From NCBI GenBank assembly GCA_024180945.1, contig JAKSGN010000007.1, positions 3,162,001 to 3,226,000 of the forward strand: a DNA stretch of 64,000 nucleotides, read 5' to 3'. Source of the stretch: Macrophomina tecta. Taxonomy: Eukaryota > Ascomycota > Dothideomycetes > Botryosphaeriales > Botryosphaeriaceae. A program made the translations under genes and the position numbers. The notes beneath the pieces are model-generated. The model was not told the DNA's origin. It saw nothing but the letters and a program-made list of their open reading frames with translations, and did not search any database. Of the stretch, positions 46,028 through 57,780 are shown piece after piece. The first letter of the stretch is position 1. Each line of letters starts with the position of its first letter.

Positions 46028-48097
46028 ATGCAGGGAAGAGGCATGAAGAGCCTCTTTCTGCTGGGCGCCTGGCTGGCGGGGAGCATGTAAGCAGGCGAGC
46101 ATGTGCTGCTATACCGGGGCTTATATACTTACGGTCCGGCTAGTGAAGCGAGCCACAACCACCACAACCACTTCCACGCGCGCCAAGCAACCAACGCCAC
46201 CGCGCTCGAGGACTACGAGTATGTCGTCGTCGGCTCCGGGCCGGGCGGCGGCCCGCTCGCGGCGCGGCTCGCCATGGCGGGCTACAAGACGCTGCTGATC
46301 GAGGCGGGCGACGACATGGGCGGCGACCTGAAGGAGCGCGTGCCCGCCTTCCACGGGCAGTCGTCCGAGTACGAGCCGATGCGGTGGGACTTCTGGGTGC
46401 GGCACTACGACGACGACGCGCGGCAGGCGCGCGACAGCAAGTGCACGTACGAGACGCCCGAGGGCGAGATGTACATCGGCCTCGACCCGCCGGCCGGCTC
46501 GACGATGAAGGGCGTGCTGTACCCGCGCGCGGGCACGCTGGGCGGCTGCGGCTCGCACAACGCCATGGTGACCATCTACCCGCACGAGCAGGACTGGGAG
46601 TACCTGGTCAACCTCACCGGCGACGCGTCGTGGGGCGCGGACAACATGCGCCGGTACTTCCAGAAGATCGAGAAGGCCGAGTATCTGCTGGGCAACAACC
46701 TGGTCGGCCACGGCGTCGACGGCTGGCTGACGACGGGCACGACGGACCTGACGCTGGTGCTGGAGGACGCGAAGCTGCTGCAGATGGTGCTCGCCGCCGC
46801 CACCGCCCTGGGCCGCAACATCATCGAGAGCCTGCTGACCACCGTCACCGGCCTGGGCCAGCTGCTGCTGCTTGACATCAACCTGCCCGGCAAGCAGCGC
46901 GACCAGGCCGAGGGCCTGTACCAGGTCCCGCTGGCCATCAAGAACTACGCCCGCAACGGGCCGCGCGACTTTGTGCTCCAGGTCGCCCGCTCGGGCAAGT
47001 ATCCGCTCGACATCCGCACCAACTGCTTCGCCACCAAGGTGCGCTTCGCCAACGACTCCGCCACCGGCCAGCCGCGCGCCGTCGGCGTCGACTTCCTCGA
47101 CGGCAAGGCCCTCTACCGCGCCGACCCCCGCGCCGGCTCCGAGCGCGGCATCCCCGGCAGCGTCAACGCCACGCGCGAGGTCATCGTCGCCGGCGGTGTC
47201 TTCAACACGCCCCAGCTGCTCAAGCTCAGCGGCATCGGCCCGGCCGACGAGCTGGCCTCCTTCGACATCCCCGTTGTCGCCGACCTGCCCGGCGTCGGCA
47301 CCAACCTGCAGGACCGCTACGAAGTCCCCTCGACCATCAGGTTCGACGGCAACTTCACCGTCATCGAGGACTGCACCTACGGCCAGCCCGGCGACCCCTG
47401 CCTCGAGCGCTACCTCAACAGCGCCGCCTTCAAGGGCGTCTACGGCTCCTCCGGCCTCGCCCTCTCCGCCGTCATGAAGTCGAGCACCGCCGCCGCCTCC
47501 GACCCCGTCGACCTGATCAACCTCGGCGTGCCCGCCAACTTCAAGGGCTACTTCCGCGGCTACTCGGACTACGGCGTCGCCGACTCGCGCCACTGGTCCT
47601 GGCTGACGCTCAAGGGCCACACGCGCAACCGCGCCGGCACCGTCAAGCTGCGCAGCGCCGACCCGCTCGACACCCCGGCCATCTCCTTCCGCTACTTCGA
47701 CGAGGGCGACACCGCCAACGGCGAGGACGAGGCCGACCTGCAGGCCGTCTACGAGGGCGTGCAGTTCTCCCGCAAGATCTTCGAGAGCATGTCCCCGACC
47801 ATCGGCGACTGGGAGAACGTGCGCCCCCCGCAGCCCGACGACGAGGCCGCCGTCAAGCAGTTCATCAAGGACGAGGCCTGGGGCCACCATGCCAGCTGCT
47901 CCGCGCCCATCGGCGCCGACGATGACCCCATGGCCGTGCTGGACGGCGATTTCAGGGTCAGGGGCGTGAGCGGCCTGAGGGTCGTCGACGCGAGCGCCAT
48001 GCCGAGGATTCAGGGCTTCTTCATCGCCAGCTCCGTGTACATGTTTAGCGAGAAGGCCGCGGATGTGATTATCAAGGAGGCCCAGAGTAGCGCATAG
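46028..48097 (+). CDS. Secreted GMC-family flavin oxidoreductase
   Basis: FAD-dependent alcohol/sugar oxidase or dehydrogenase of 670 residues. Exons are 46028-46086 and 46144-48097 (57-nt intron). A hydrophobic signal (MKSLFLLGAWLAGS) precedes a His-rich stretch (HNHHNHFH). The FAD dinucleotide motif GSGPGGGPLAARLA is at about 50-63 and ends in IEAG; the GMC signature GTLGGCGSHNAM is at about 150, and VIVAGGVFNTPQLLKLSGIG is signature 2. In the catalytic pocket the first histidine is present (WGHHASCS, His601/602), but where many members have a second His or Asn this protein reads MPRIQGFFIASSVYM. Substrate is unknown; choline, glucose and aryl-alcohol enzymes all share this layout. The exon is very GC-rich at third positions. 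It runs convergent to the sugar transporter. Confidence 0.9.
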
Positions 48098-48722
48098 GCG
48101 AACCGGGCGGGAATACTTTAATGTGTAGTGTCTCTGTGTCTTCGAGGCGCGGTGCGAGCTTGGATAGGGAGCTCGCTGCTGCCGCTGCTGCCGCCGCCAT
48201 CGGATCAAAAATACTAAACGTATTAGTTGTGTATTGAAGCTTTGCTCTCGGGACGACCAGCGTGACAATCGGATGAAATATATCAACATCTTCCACCGTG
48301 CATCCAAGCCCGGGGTGGCCATCGGCGTTTCTGGAGCAATGCAAATAGATAGTGGAGTGCACAAAGGATCCGTTCTTGATAAGCTTCGTTGACCAGAGAC
48401 CAGAGCATATTTTGCGCCCCCCCCCCCCGGGCCCAAATAGCTGTTTATTACCTAAAATGTACAGTAGCGACAGGCGTGTATACATCGTGAGAAAAAAAAA
48501 AAAAAAAAAAAGGGAACTAACCGCATGGTATCAAGATCCGCCCACTCATGCCCCCCTCCCTCCACCTGCACCCCCAAAAGACTCTCTTCGCTCTGCTCAT
48601 CCGAAAGAGATCCTCTCCCCCATCCCCCCACCCCCAAACAAATTTCTAGTCTCTCAAGACGACGGTGACGACTGCCACCACCAAACACCCCGCCTCCCAA
48701 TCACTGCGAGGAGAGAAACTCC
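48098..48722. other. Intergenic with homopolymer runs, convergent 3' ends
   Basis: 625 bp between the 3' ends of the GMC and MFS genes. Contains a run of 13 C (48417-48429) and a run of about 20 A (from 48492). Confidence 0.55.
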
Positions 48723-49019
48723 CTACCCCGCCTTCTCTGTCGTGACCGTCGCTTCCACGTCATCACTGCCCCGCTCCACTACCGGCGCCCTATACTCGTC
48801 GCTCTCGAAGTGATACAGCTCCGGCGCGGGCTCGCCCTTGCGCAGCAGGAGGTACCGGCGCGTCCACCACGGCAGGACCTTTGTGAGCTGGTAGGAGGCG
48901 TGCGTGCGTGTGGGCACGGCAAACACATAATCCAGCTCCTCGAGGGTGCGCTGTTTTGTTTCGGGGAGGAAGAGGAAGACTATATTGGAGGAATTGAAGT
49001 CAGTGCTTGTTAATTTCTT

Positions 49020-49057
<38 letters not shown>

Positions 49058-51245
49058 TATTTTTTATTTCTTAGCAGTGGGGGTTTTGGTTTAGGCTTAC
49101 TGAGAACCAAAGCGATGATGTTGAGGCCCGCGTAGAAGCCGAACGCGCCCTGTGGCTTGAAGGCGCCGAGCAGACGCGGGAAGGTGATGCTGAGGACGCT
49201 GGCCCAGAAGTTGTTGGTGGCGACGGCCCAAGACATGCCGAGCTCGCGGTGGCTGAGGGGGAAGACTTCGGCCGAGTACTGTGCGCCACATCCTATCAGC
49301 AAAACCGCCGCGCAGCAAAGGAAGAAGACATACGGTAAAAGGCACGGGTCCCTCTCCGGGACTGTAGAACGCGGCGAAGAGGTAGACGAAAAAGGCGATC
49401 AGGCCCAGGTGCGCGTCGCTGTCCTCGGGGATGTAGAAGCAGAAGCCGCCGGCCAGCAGCGTCCAGAACATGTTAGGGAATGTGAAGAGGAGCAGCCCGC
49501 GCCGGCCGAACGTGTCGATTGTCCAGACGGCCGGCCACGCGAAGACGAAGTTGATCAGCCCGAAGCCCCAGGTCGCCATCAGGGAGCCGAAGGTGCCGGC
49601 GCCGGCTTGTTCGAAGATGGTTGAGGAGTAGAAGCTTAAAAGAGGTATCTGCGTCAGCGTTCAGAGAACGGATGAGGAGGAAAATGAGGGCAACGGACCT
49701 CATAATGTTTATCCCGCACATTTGTTGTGCGATCATGACGATGCCGGATGCTTGCGTTGCGCGTCTGACGCGAGGGATAGTGAACAGCTCGAAGAAGCGG
49801 GTGACGATGTTGTTCGCGTTCGTGAGGCCCGACTCCTTGACGAGCTCCTCCTCATACTCAAGCTGGGCGTTGATGTAGTAGAGGTCACGGGCGGCCTGCA
49901 GCGGGGTGTTGCGGAGGCGGAGGAGAGACTTATACGCTTTCCTGTACTTCTTCTTCTTCAGGTACCAACCTACGAGTTTTCGTCAATAACAACGGGGGCT
50001 GATAGCACCGCTTCTCACTTACGAGGCGATTCAGGGCAGAAGTAAATGCCAATAACAAGCGGCACGGCCGGTATGAAAGCACTGGCGAACTGCAAACGCC
50101 AGGCAATTCTTCCGACACGGTATACACTGCATCTCTCAGTAAGTTTGCTTTCATCGCCCAGTGATGTCACTCACGCGAGATTGGCACATGTGCCCAAGAA
50201 GATACCGAAAGCTGTCCAGAGCTGCCAACTCATGACCAAGCCTCCACGGATGATTGCGGGCGCAGTTTCCGCAGAGAAGACCGGGACGGTGACTTCTTTC
50301 AGGCCCATACCAATGCCGAGGAGCACACGGGTCGCAATCAGCTGTCCCCAGTTCTGCGTGACCGCCATTCCGAAGGGTGCGATGAGAGAGAAAACGGCGC
50401 CGACGAAAATTGTTCCACGGCGGCCAATCAGGTCATTGAGAGGGTCAGAAATCCATGCCGCGCTGGAAATGGGCGTTGATTAGCATTCTCATGATAACTT
50501 TGCGTATAAGTTGGAGACCCACAAGAGCCAGATAGCGATATATGGCATGGAATTGACGACACCCACAATCCACTCGTCTTTCTCGCACGTTCCCTTGGGG
50601 CCGCAAATGTCTGGTTTCGTAGATATGCCAAACTCATCCGGGAAGGAGAGGTTGGCACCGTTGGAGCCGGTCTGGTCCCAACCTGTCATACGTGCGTCAG
50701 CAATCGATCGACTTAGCAACCAGGCTGAGGTAGACGGCCAATTACCTTGAATAGCGGCAGCAATCGAGTTCAGAATGATAGTGAAGTACAAGGCCCAGGG
50801 ATGCTTCCATCTATGTGTTCGCTCAATCCGAATGGCTTCCTTGTCCTGCTCGTCCAGCTCTGCGATGTTCTCAAAGTCGTTGGGGTCACGGGCAATGAGG
50901 GCACCTTTACGGAGAAGTGGGAGAATATCATTCAAATCATTCTTTGCGGCAAAGGCCTCGACATCGGTCAGAAGCTGCGGGATGGGGATGCCGGCAAGAG
51001 GGTTCTTGACTCTGCACGTGGAGATGGATCAGCAATTAAAAAAGGGTTACGTAGCCAATGGCTACTCACTCGCCAGTTGTGTTCTCGCTGAGTTCAACGA
51101 CGCTTTGTTTGCGTCGAGTATCAGGTGCAGCGGTCTCTTCATGGTGGATGCCTGCGGCGCTATCGCGCTTCCTAACAGACATTGTTAGCAGCACAGGATA
51201 ACTCAAGCCTCTGCGAAGGTCTCACTCTTCTTTGGGATCCATCAT
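48723..51245 (-). CDS. MFS sugar transporter (sugar porter family)
   Basis: Plasma-membrane sugar permease, probably proton-coupled. Ten exons: 51245-51226, 51171-51070, 51011-50746, 50682-50523, 50462-50175, 50126-50023, 49969-49699, 49634-49334, 49278-49101 and 48979-48723, 648 residues. Sugar-porter signatures: [14 protein letters not shown] after helix 2, [44 protein letters not shown] before the central loop, [17 protein letters not shown] in helix 7, [14 protein letters not shown], and [17 protein letters not shown] after helix 12. The cytosolic N-terminus is unusually long (about 150 residues before helix 1), and helices 1-2 are separated by a loop with [12 protein letters not shown]. 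Intron 9 (49100-48980) is the longest and holds a CT repeat. Transported sugar cannot be read from sequence. It lies tail-to-tail with the GMC oxidoreductase. Confidence 0.92.
49024..49054. repeat. CT dinucleotide repeat in a transporter intron
   Basis: About 15 CT/TC units inside the ninth intron of the MFS gene, a likely strain-variable microsatellite. Confidence 0.85.
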
Positions 51246-53740
51246 GGCACGGCAGTGCTCCGACGAGGCGCAGTGTAGAGCTCAGAGGTGCCTTTGTGAA
51301 AGTACAAGTCAGCTCACGGGATGGCACGGGCGATATATAACGAGCGGACACAACAGTGCATCCCGATCCCGACGACCGGCGCTATGGGCGCCCGTTTCCG
51401 GAAGAGGGAACGCCGCGGTCACTCACCAGCACGCTTACAGCAGCAAAGACGGCTGGGGCCCCGCTCTCAGTGGTGGGAAAGGTGGGAGAGAGTGGTTGAC
51501 CGGATCCACCGCGGCGGCTCCGCACAGACGTATTATAGCAGACCGGCTGGACTTAAAACCTGGCGCAACGTGCTCTTCGCGCTGCCGAGAGGGTCTGTGG
51601 CGGGAAAGGCTGAGTGAGATGGCACAGGCAACCGGGCTGACACGGAGGAGAGAGTGGAAGGAGCTGCGGAGTGTGCGACGCTTGGCTCATCTGACAAGGC
51701 GGCACAAGACTTTCGAGCAGAAGAGACAAGAAAGGCGCGGCAAACGCTTGCCTTGGGCTCGACCCCGAAAAAGAGCACTCGCATTACTCGTCGACCACCC
51801 GCCCGCAGCCCTCTGTGCCCCACCCCCTCCAGTCTGCTCCCCACGAGCAGCGAGTGCCCAGACCACCCGGCGCGCGGAATCGCCATTTCGGTAGGGGCCT
51901 GCAAGCGGTTGGGATGTCCTATCACGCGGGCTGTACACGAGTCACGAGCGCTTCAGCGTTGCGTCCGGATTCTGGCAGGCGGCGCGCAGGAGGCCCCAGA
52001 CGAGGGTGCAGGGCGGAGATGGAAGGCGGACCGGGGGATGCAGAGCATTTGGCTCCAGCCGAGTAGAGGTGGCGGGCTCGGCGGCCGAAAAGCGCTGGGC
52101 GAGGTGGGAGTGTCGTCGAAGGGATGGGCGAGGGAAAAAAAAGGTTTGGCGCTAAGGCATGCTGCCCGCTTGCAGTTTGCACATTGGGCTCTTGTTTACG
52201 CGGGGAAACAGAGGCTAACCAGGCGGTGGCTGGCCGTGGCGGCGTTGCTCTGCTTACTGGGGGCTGGCACGACGCAGCAGCCTGCGTGGCCCCAGTCAGC
52301 GCGAAGTAGTCGTAGAGACGGCGGTCTGCCTCGAGCGGCGCGGCGTTGCTGGGGCCGGGTCGTGGGGTGGCATTTTCAGCCGCCAGGATCGAGAGTGCAG
52401 GGCCCACTGCGTCGTCGCCCTCGCCCTCGCCCTCGTCCTCGTCCCTGCCGGGTCACTCCACCAAGAGACATCCGCGTGCTACCCCAGGCGCGCATCGGCC
52501 ACGCCGATTTGCCGGCTGTCAGCGTCACCTCCGTCGCGTCCGCCGCCTCGCATGCACCCACACCAATCGGCCACTGTTCGACTGTAGCGCGAACCGCCGC
52601 GGGCGAGGCCGGCTCGCGCGCTCGCTCGTGGGCACGAAAATGCCCGACCCGCCCAGCCGGCACGTCTTCTGGCCCACGTTTTCGTCAAGCGCAAGCTCGG
52701 CGATGCAGCGTCCTAGCGCGCGGCATCGCGGGACGGAAGGGAGCACCGGCGTGGCGCTGGGCCGGAAACGCCTTGCCCTTCGCGGCTGGAATGCCGGAAC
52801 CGGCCCCCCATCTCTTGCTCGTCCCGCGTGGGCTCCTTCTAGCGCAGCGAGATAAGGGCCCTCACGTTGGTCGTTGGTCGTTGCTGTCGGCAGATTAGCG
52901 AGATCGTGGGCGCTGAGTTGGGCCGCCTCTCCATTGCGGAACTGTTGATGGCCGCGAACGGCTTCAAACGAGTCGCGCGGGGGCTGCCGGCGTGATGAAA
53001 GCATCGCCGCGGGTGCCTTGGTCGAAGAGATGAGACTGTGGGCGGGAGACGACCGACCGGTCGTGTTGTCAAGCTCCTCTTCCAAGACTCCGGCAAGCTG
53101 CGCCGATACTTGTCGCCAAGAGGCGAGGAGGCTTGGGCGCCAGCATGTTGGTCCTATTGTAACAAAGGGTACGTACTGTACATCTCACCCGGTTGGGCCC
53201 AATTAGGAGATATCGGTCCTGACTTGCTAAATCGTGTTCAGCGACATGAAGCATCTTTGTTTGATGTCTCTCATCCACCACCACGCTGGTGATCACTGCC
53301 GAGAGGAGTGGGTAGATCGTACCCCACTGTTCCAGACGATCATGCAAGGGACCTCTGCACGCAAGATTAACTCACGATCTAGCGCCTGCCGAGTCATCCC
53401 AACCAGCAATCAGTCTCCCATGTTAGATCCTCTAGTCACGAGCGAAGCGGGAGCCTTGCGTAGGAAGCCCATGTCCATCTGATGGTGCGACACCCTACGA
53501 CGCGAGCGGACGTGACATCGCTACTACCTGGGGACCAATTGCCATGTGATAAGAAACGTGTCAGCCGGATGATCCTGGGAAAAAGATCCTTTTCGCGGGG
53601 ATATCCGTTCGACGCAGTTTCCTAATCCGGGGCTTCGCGTTGAATAATCAGTGAGTGACGTCATTTTTTTCCACATACTTGGTAGAGGTGCTATCCATAA
53701 GATCTCCTCGCCTTGCAACGTTTTATTTACAGTGAGACGG
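51246..53740. other. Large GC-rich intergenic stretch, no convincing gene
   Basis: About 2.5 kb. From about 51400 to 53100 it is GC-rich and carries long overlapping frames on both strands (longest 51654-52898 +). Their translations are Arg/Pro/Ala/Gly-rich without any domain, and the longest opens with GTG. A CRE octamer TGACGTCA is at 53656-53663, just past the phosphatase 3' end. The first part is the transporter promoter. Confidence 0.5.
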
Positions 53741-56085
53741 CTAGACAAGCGTCTGGTTGTAGCCAAACGTTGAAAGATTGTGCACTTTATACTCTCCCGT
53801 CGCAGTGTCGTAAGTCAAGTTAGTTTGCACAACGCGTCCACCCTTCACCGCGCCACTTTCCACAACGCCTCCGGCGATGGGACGCTTGACAGCGTTGGCA
53901 TCACGCTCGACAGTGAAATTTGCCAAGCTGACCTCGTATGGAGTCCGCTGGACAACAGTCGGCACGCCGTAATAACGAGCCTGGACGCCGTCTTGCCTGT
54001 TTTTGAAAACAGGAATGTCAGTGCTGAACGTTGCAGATAGAGGTGCATACTTACGCAATAGTCAGCTCGTAATATCCGCGATAGTACACATCCTGCCAAA
54101 GAAGCTCCCGGTTACCGGCAACAAGGGCGGCACTCTTCTCGTTAGCTTCAGCAATCGTAATATTCTGACCACGTGGGCAAGGACTGCTGACAGCCGAGCC
54201 TGCAAATTCGACACCGATAGACCCCGCGCCGGTTTCAGTGTCATAGTCATGTTCACCTAGCCACACAAGGTCCGAGACCCAAGACATATGACTATCGCCG
54301 GCCATGACGATGTTGTTGGTAATGTTGTTGTCGTACAGGTGCTTGAAGGTGCGGTTACGGTTCGCCTGATATCCATCCCAGGCATCCATGTTGTACTGTG
54401 CGACAGATCAGTATCCTGCCAACCCTATATCTCAGAAAGATGTCACGCACGGGGTCGTCAACACCTCCGGCAGTGGATTGGTTCAGACGCGAGAAAACGA
54501 TTTGAGATCCAATCAAACGCCACGCTGCTCCGCGAGCCTTCGACTTGGAGAGCTGATTGTAGAACCTACTAGCATTAGTTTTGCCCGGTGATGAAATCCA
54601 GGAGACATTTACCAGTTCTCCTGACGGCTGCCCATCAACGATCTCCCAGCATCACTCTGGATCTCATGGATATACTCGGTGTTCCAGTAAAGATCGGTGA
54701 TGGACCTGTCGTACTGGCGAGTATCAAGCATAATGATATCCACCAAGTTGCCGAGCGAGAAGGACCGCCAGATACGTAGGTTATCATCCATTTCGACCTG
54801 GCGAATGGGCATCCACTCGAAATACTGTACCATTTACGTCAGGGCAGTACACGCACTACTGCAAACATGCACTTACCGCGCGCACCGCATTCATCTTGCG
54901 CTGGTCAAAGGCTATACCAGCACCACCGTATTCGATGTCGTCTTGAATGAAGGAATCTTCGGTATTGTTCTGAGCGGACATACCGTCACGGTATGTGTTG
55001 TCTCCCACCTCTGCACCTTTTGATTAGCTTGAACGCTCTTCCAGCAAGATACTTCAGAGTATACCGTGATCATCCCAGACGGGGATCCAGGCATAGCTCG
55101 CAAAGCTCAAAATCGAGTCAAGATCCGCACGATAGGATGCATGTCTTTTGCGGTAATCATAGAGCGTGTGAAGCTCCTTGTTGGGCTGAGAAACTCTATC
55201 GATGGACCAGCCCCATCCGTATGCGCCTTCGGCATATTCGTAGATGAAGTCACCCAAGTGCAATACGTAGTCCACAGAATCTTTGCGTGCCGGATTTCCA
55301 AAGGCATTGAAGAAGCCGAAGGGGTAATTTGAGCAGGAGTACACGGCAACGGAAACTTCTGATACGTCGTCGTCAGGCGCCGGAGCAGTCTTGGTGCGGC
55401 CAACGGGGCTGGCGTTTGTGGAATCGCACACCACGAATTGGTAGTAGTACTGCGTGAAAGGTTGCAGTCCAGTGGCCTCGACCTGCTTAGTGTGAGGCAG
55501 AATGGCTAATAAACAAAAAAGCACTTCCCACCTTGATAGTGTAGTCAATGTCCGACGATGTGAAGGCCTGTCCATAAGTGACAATATTCTCCATCTCTCT
55601 GTCCGTCGCGACGTTGTAATTGACGCAAACCGGCGCCGTGGAAACGCGCACTAGCCAAGATGTTAACTACCGCAATCGGGCACTTTTTAGAGCTGTACTT
55701 ACCATACTCCTGGGTATCATGGTTGAACAAAGGCACCGTTCCAGAGACCGTAACTACCCGCTTGATCAGTCGAAGCACTCCGTACAAGCAAACCGGGATT
55801 ACTCAGCCTACCATTGCTCCTATCGTTGTCATACTCTGGAGAACAACGCGTCCACAGTATGACAGAATTGGCGTACGGGTCTCCCGAGGCGACGCCGTGG
55901 GTGAAGTTCAGAGCGGAAGCATCAATTGACCTGACAGTCTCATCATGACGGCGTACAACTTTATATAACGAAATGCCCAAGAAGGGATGATACGCTGAGG
56001 GAGAGCCGTAATTCAAGTTGGAGGCATATCGAGCTGATGCAGCGCCAATTGAGCTGAGAAAGACGAGAATGTTGTTGAGCCTCAT
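53741..56085 (-). CDS. PhoD-type secreted phosphatase (alkaline phosphatase D family)
   Basis: Metal-dependent phosphomonoesterase or phosphodiesterase. Nine exons: 56085-55812, 55753-55703, 55650-55532, 55482-55065, 55010-54877, 54824-54613, 54565-54451, 54395-54055 and 53996-53741, 639 residues. A signal peptide ends near AASA. The family landmarks are in order: NFTHGVASGDPYANSVILWT in the N-terminal domain, YSCSNYPFGFFNAFG, metal-site HLGDFIYEY, WDDHEVGDNTYRDG (its first Glu formed across an intron), IIMLDTRQYDRS, GSRQENWFYNQL and MAGDSHMSWVSDLVW with the late Asp/His pair. Many Asn-X-Ser/Thr sites fit secretion. A TCACGTGA site lies 832 bp upstream, the core bound by Pho4/NUC-1-type phosphate regulators in other fungi; its use here is a guess. 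Confidence 0.93.
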
Positions 56086-57780
56086 GATACTCTGAATCAA
56101 AGGATCCTGTGCACCCTTCCTGGACGATGAGAGCGGATGGGTGAGCGGCCTTGCCAACTTTTGTAGCCGGGGGTCAAAGCTACACGCAGAAACACGGCGC
56201 AAGTCGAACAAGGATTCGAGCGGAGTCGCGGCTGAGCGAGGTCCAGCTCTCCGGGCAGGGGCGGGCGAATGGGAGGGTCGAGATTAGACATGCTTGGCGA
56301 TTGTTGGCAAGGGTTCCGAGCAAGAGGCGTGGATGGCCGTTGGCTCTTTGTCTGCTAGCTGCGGACCAACATGCCGAAGCAGGCGGGAAGAGGATGCAAA
56401 GCCAATGGTGCAGATGGGCGGTGACATGCTTGTTGTAGCCGATGCGATCAGTGCACGATTAGCAGGCGGAAGGAGCGGAGATTGTGAGAGCGGGGAAGGG
56501 CACGTTGGCAAGCTCTTGGAAACGATTGCTCAAGCTCACAGGGCCAGTGTCAGCTACGTCATCCCGCCGCTCTGGCTCGCGGGTCCAAGGCCCCACTGCC
56601 CAATCCGCTTTGTTGATAAGCATCGGCTTTTACTGGTAGCCCTCGGTCTAGGAAGAAGCCAAATAATGTCTGTCCCGCCCTCCAGATGCTTCTATCTCAG
56701 CCATCCGAGGTCGGTCGTCCAATGTAGCAACACGCGCACCTCGCTTGCTAACTGACTTGACTGTCTAGCAAAAAAAAAAAAAAAAAAAACAAGGAGAAAG
56801 AGGAAAGAGAAAACGAAAGAGAAATAGATCCATCGAACATGATCCCTACTCTAAACCTGTATATCCCCGGTGACTATTTCTGACTGACATGAACAGGTAA
56901 GCCTTCAGTCCAATACTCACGTGACGTTGGCCGGATGTATCCGGGCAAGATTTCTCCTTCTCCAATCTCGTCTGACTTGGAATTCCACGGCAGGCAACAG
57001 AACGAGTTATACTGGATCAAAGAGGACATTCTTGATCGACTGCTCTTCTCCGCAAGAAACCCGTACGGCCAAACACACGGTAGAATCCTGGTCATTCACA
57101 CCTAGACCGCATAAATCAGACCAGTTATGAAGGGTCCGCGTGAGCCGGATGTGCACCGATACCGAGAACGAGGTCAGCTTGAGGATTATTGCAGCAGCAA
57201 GCGCACACATATGCCTCGGGAGTAGAAACATTTACCTGGACATATATTTCCGGCCACACGCTTCTACCTGCAACGACCAGGGAAGCTTGCAATACTCTTA
57301 ATATTGACATCGTAAGAGTAGCTATAACAAGCAGAAAATTGGTACTATTAATGCCATAGACTGGACATATGATTGTTAACCGTTCAAGAAAAACCGCCAA
57401 TATGACTGGAACATCCGATCCTACAAAGTCAATTATCTCATCTGGAAGCTATAGATCCTATGGCCTCAAGCGGTGCCTACTAGTCTCCGACATTGTCAGT
57501 TATTCTCCTAGCCCTATGCTGTCCGGTGCTAGAAATCCCCGTATTTGAAAAGTAAGGATGTAGAGTCGCTGTTCTTACAACACTCGCGCTGGCAAAAGTG
57601 CGAGTGCGTCGTATTGCAAACATTCGGTGGACTGATGAAAGTGTGTCGCCCTTCGAGGCCGAACTAAAGCAGCACGCAGTGTAAGTATGAGATACTTTTG
57701 GTTCTCGCACTTCAACCACCTACCTCAAAACACGCAGAGTTCTTCATCATCATGCTAAGAGAATCTGCTAACCAGATAAC
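56086..57780. other. Intergenic, phosphatase promoter side, then AT-rich
   Basis: 1.7 kb. TACGTCA lies near 56553 and TCACGTGA at 56917-56924, the latter overlapping TGACGT. A run of 20 A is at about 56770-56789. The part from about 57100 is AT-richer than the rest of the window and has no clear gene. It may contain older debris next to the decayed dehydrogenase. Confidence 0.45.
56917..56924. promoter_or_regulatory. CACGTG E-box upstream of the PhoD-type gene
   Basis: Palindrome TCACGTGA, 832 bp before the phosphatase start on its 5' side. CACGTG is the core of phosphate-responsive bHLH sites in yeast and Neurospora. The same octamer also occurs at 10116 and 20170 next to genes unrelated to phosphate, so specificity is weak. 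Confidence 0.25.

Noticed and set aside
46121..48436. 771-codon open frame on the minus strand opposite the GMC oxidoreductase
   Set aside because: It is an antisense shadow of a very GC-rich exon: composition is Ala/Gly/Val/Arg/Asp/Leu-heavy with no domain, while the plus strand has all GMC signatures.
51654..52898. 414-codon plus-strand frame in the GC-rich gap
   Set aside because: It opens with GTG, has no domain, is Arg/Pro/Ala-rich, and competes with equally long frames in other phases and on the other strand.
57125..57400. Hydrophobic 91-codon minus-strand frame in the AT-rich stretch
   Set aside because: No family match recognised; probably chance or very old debris.
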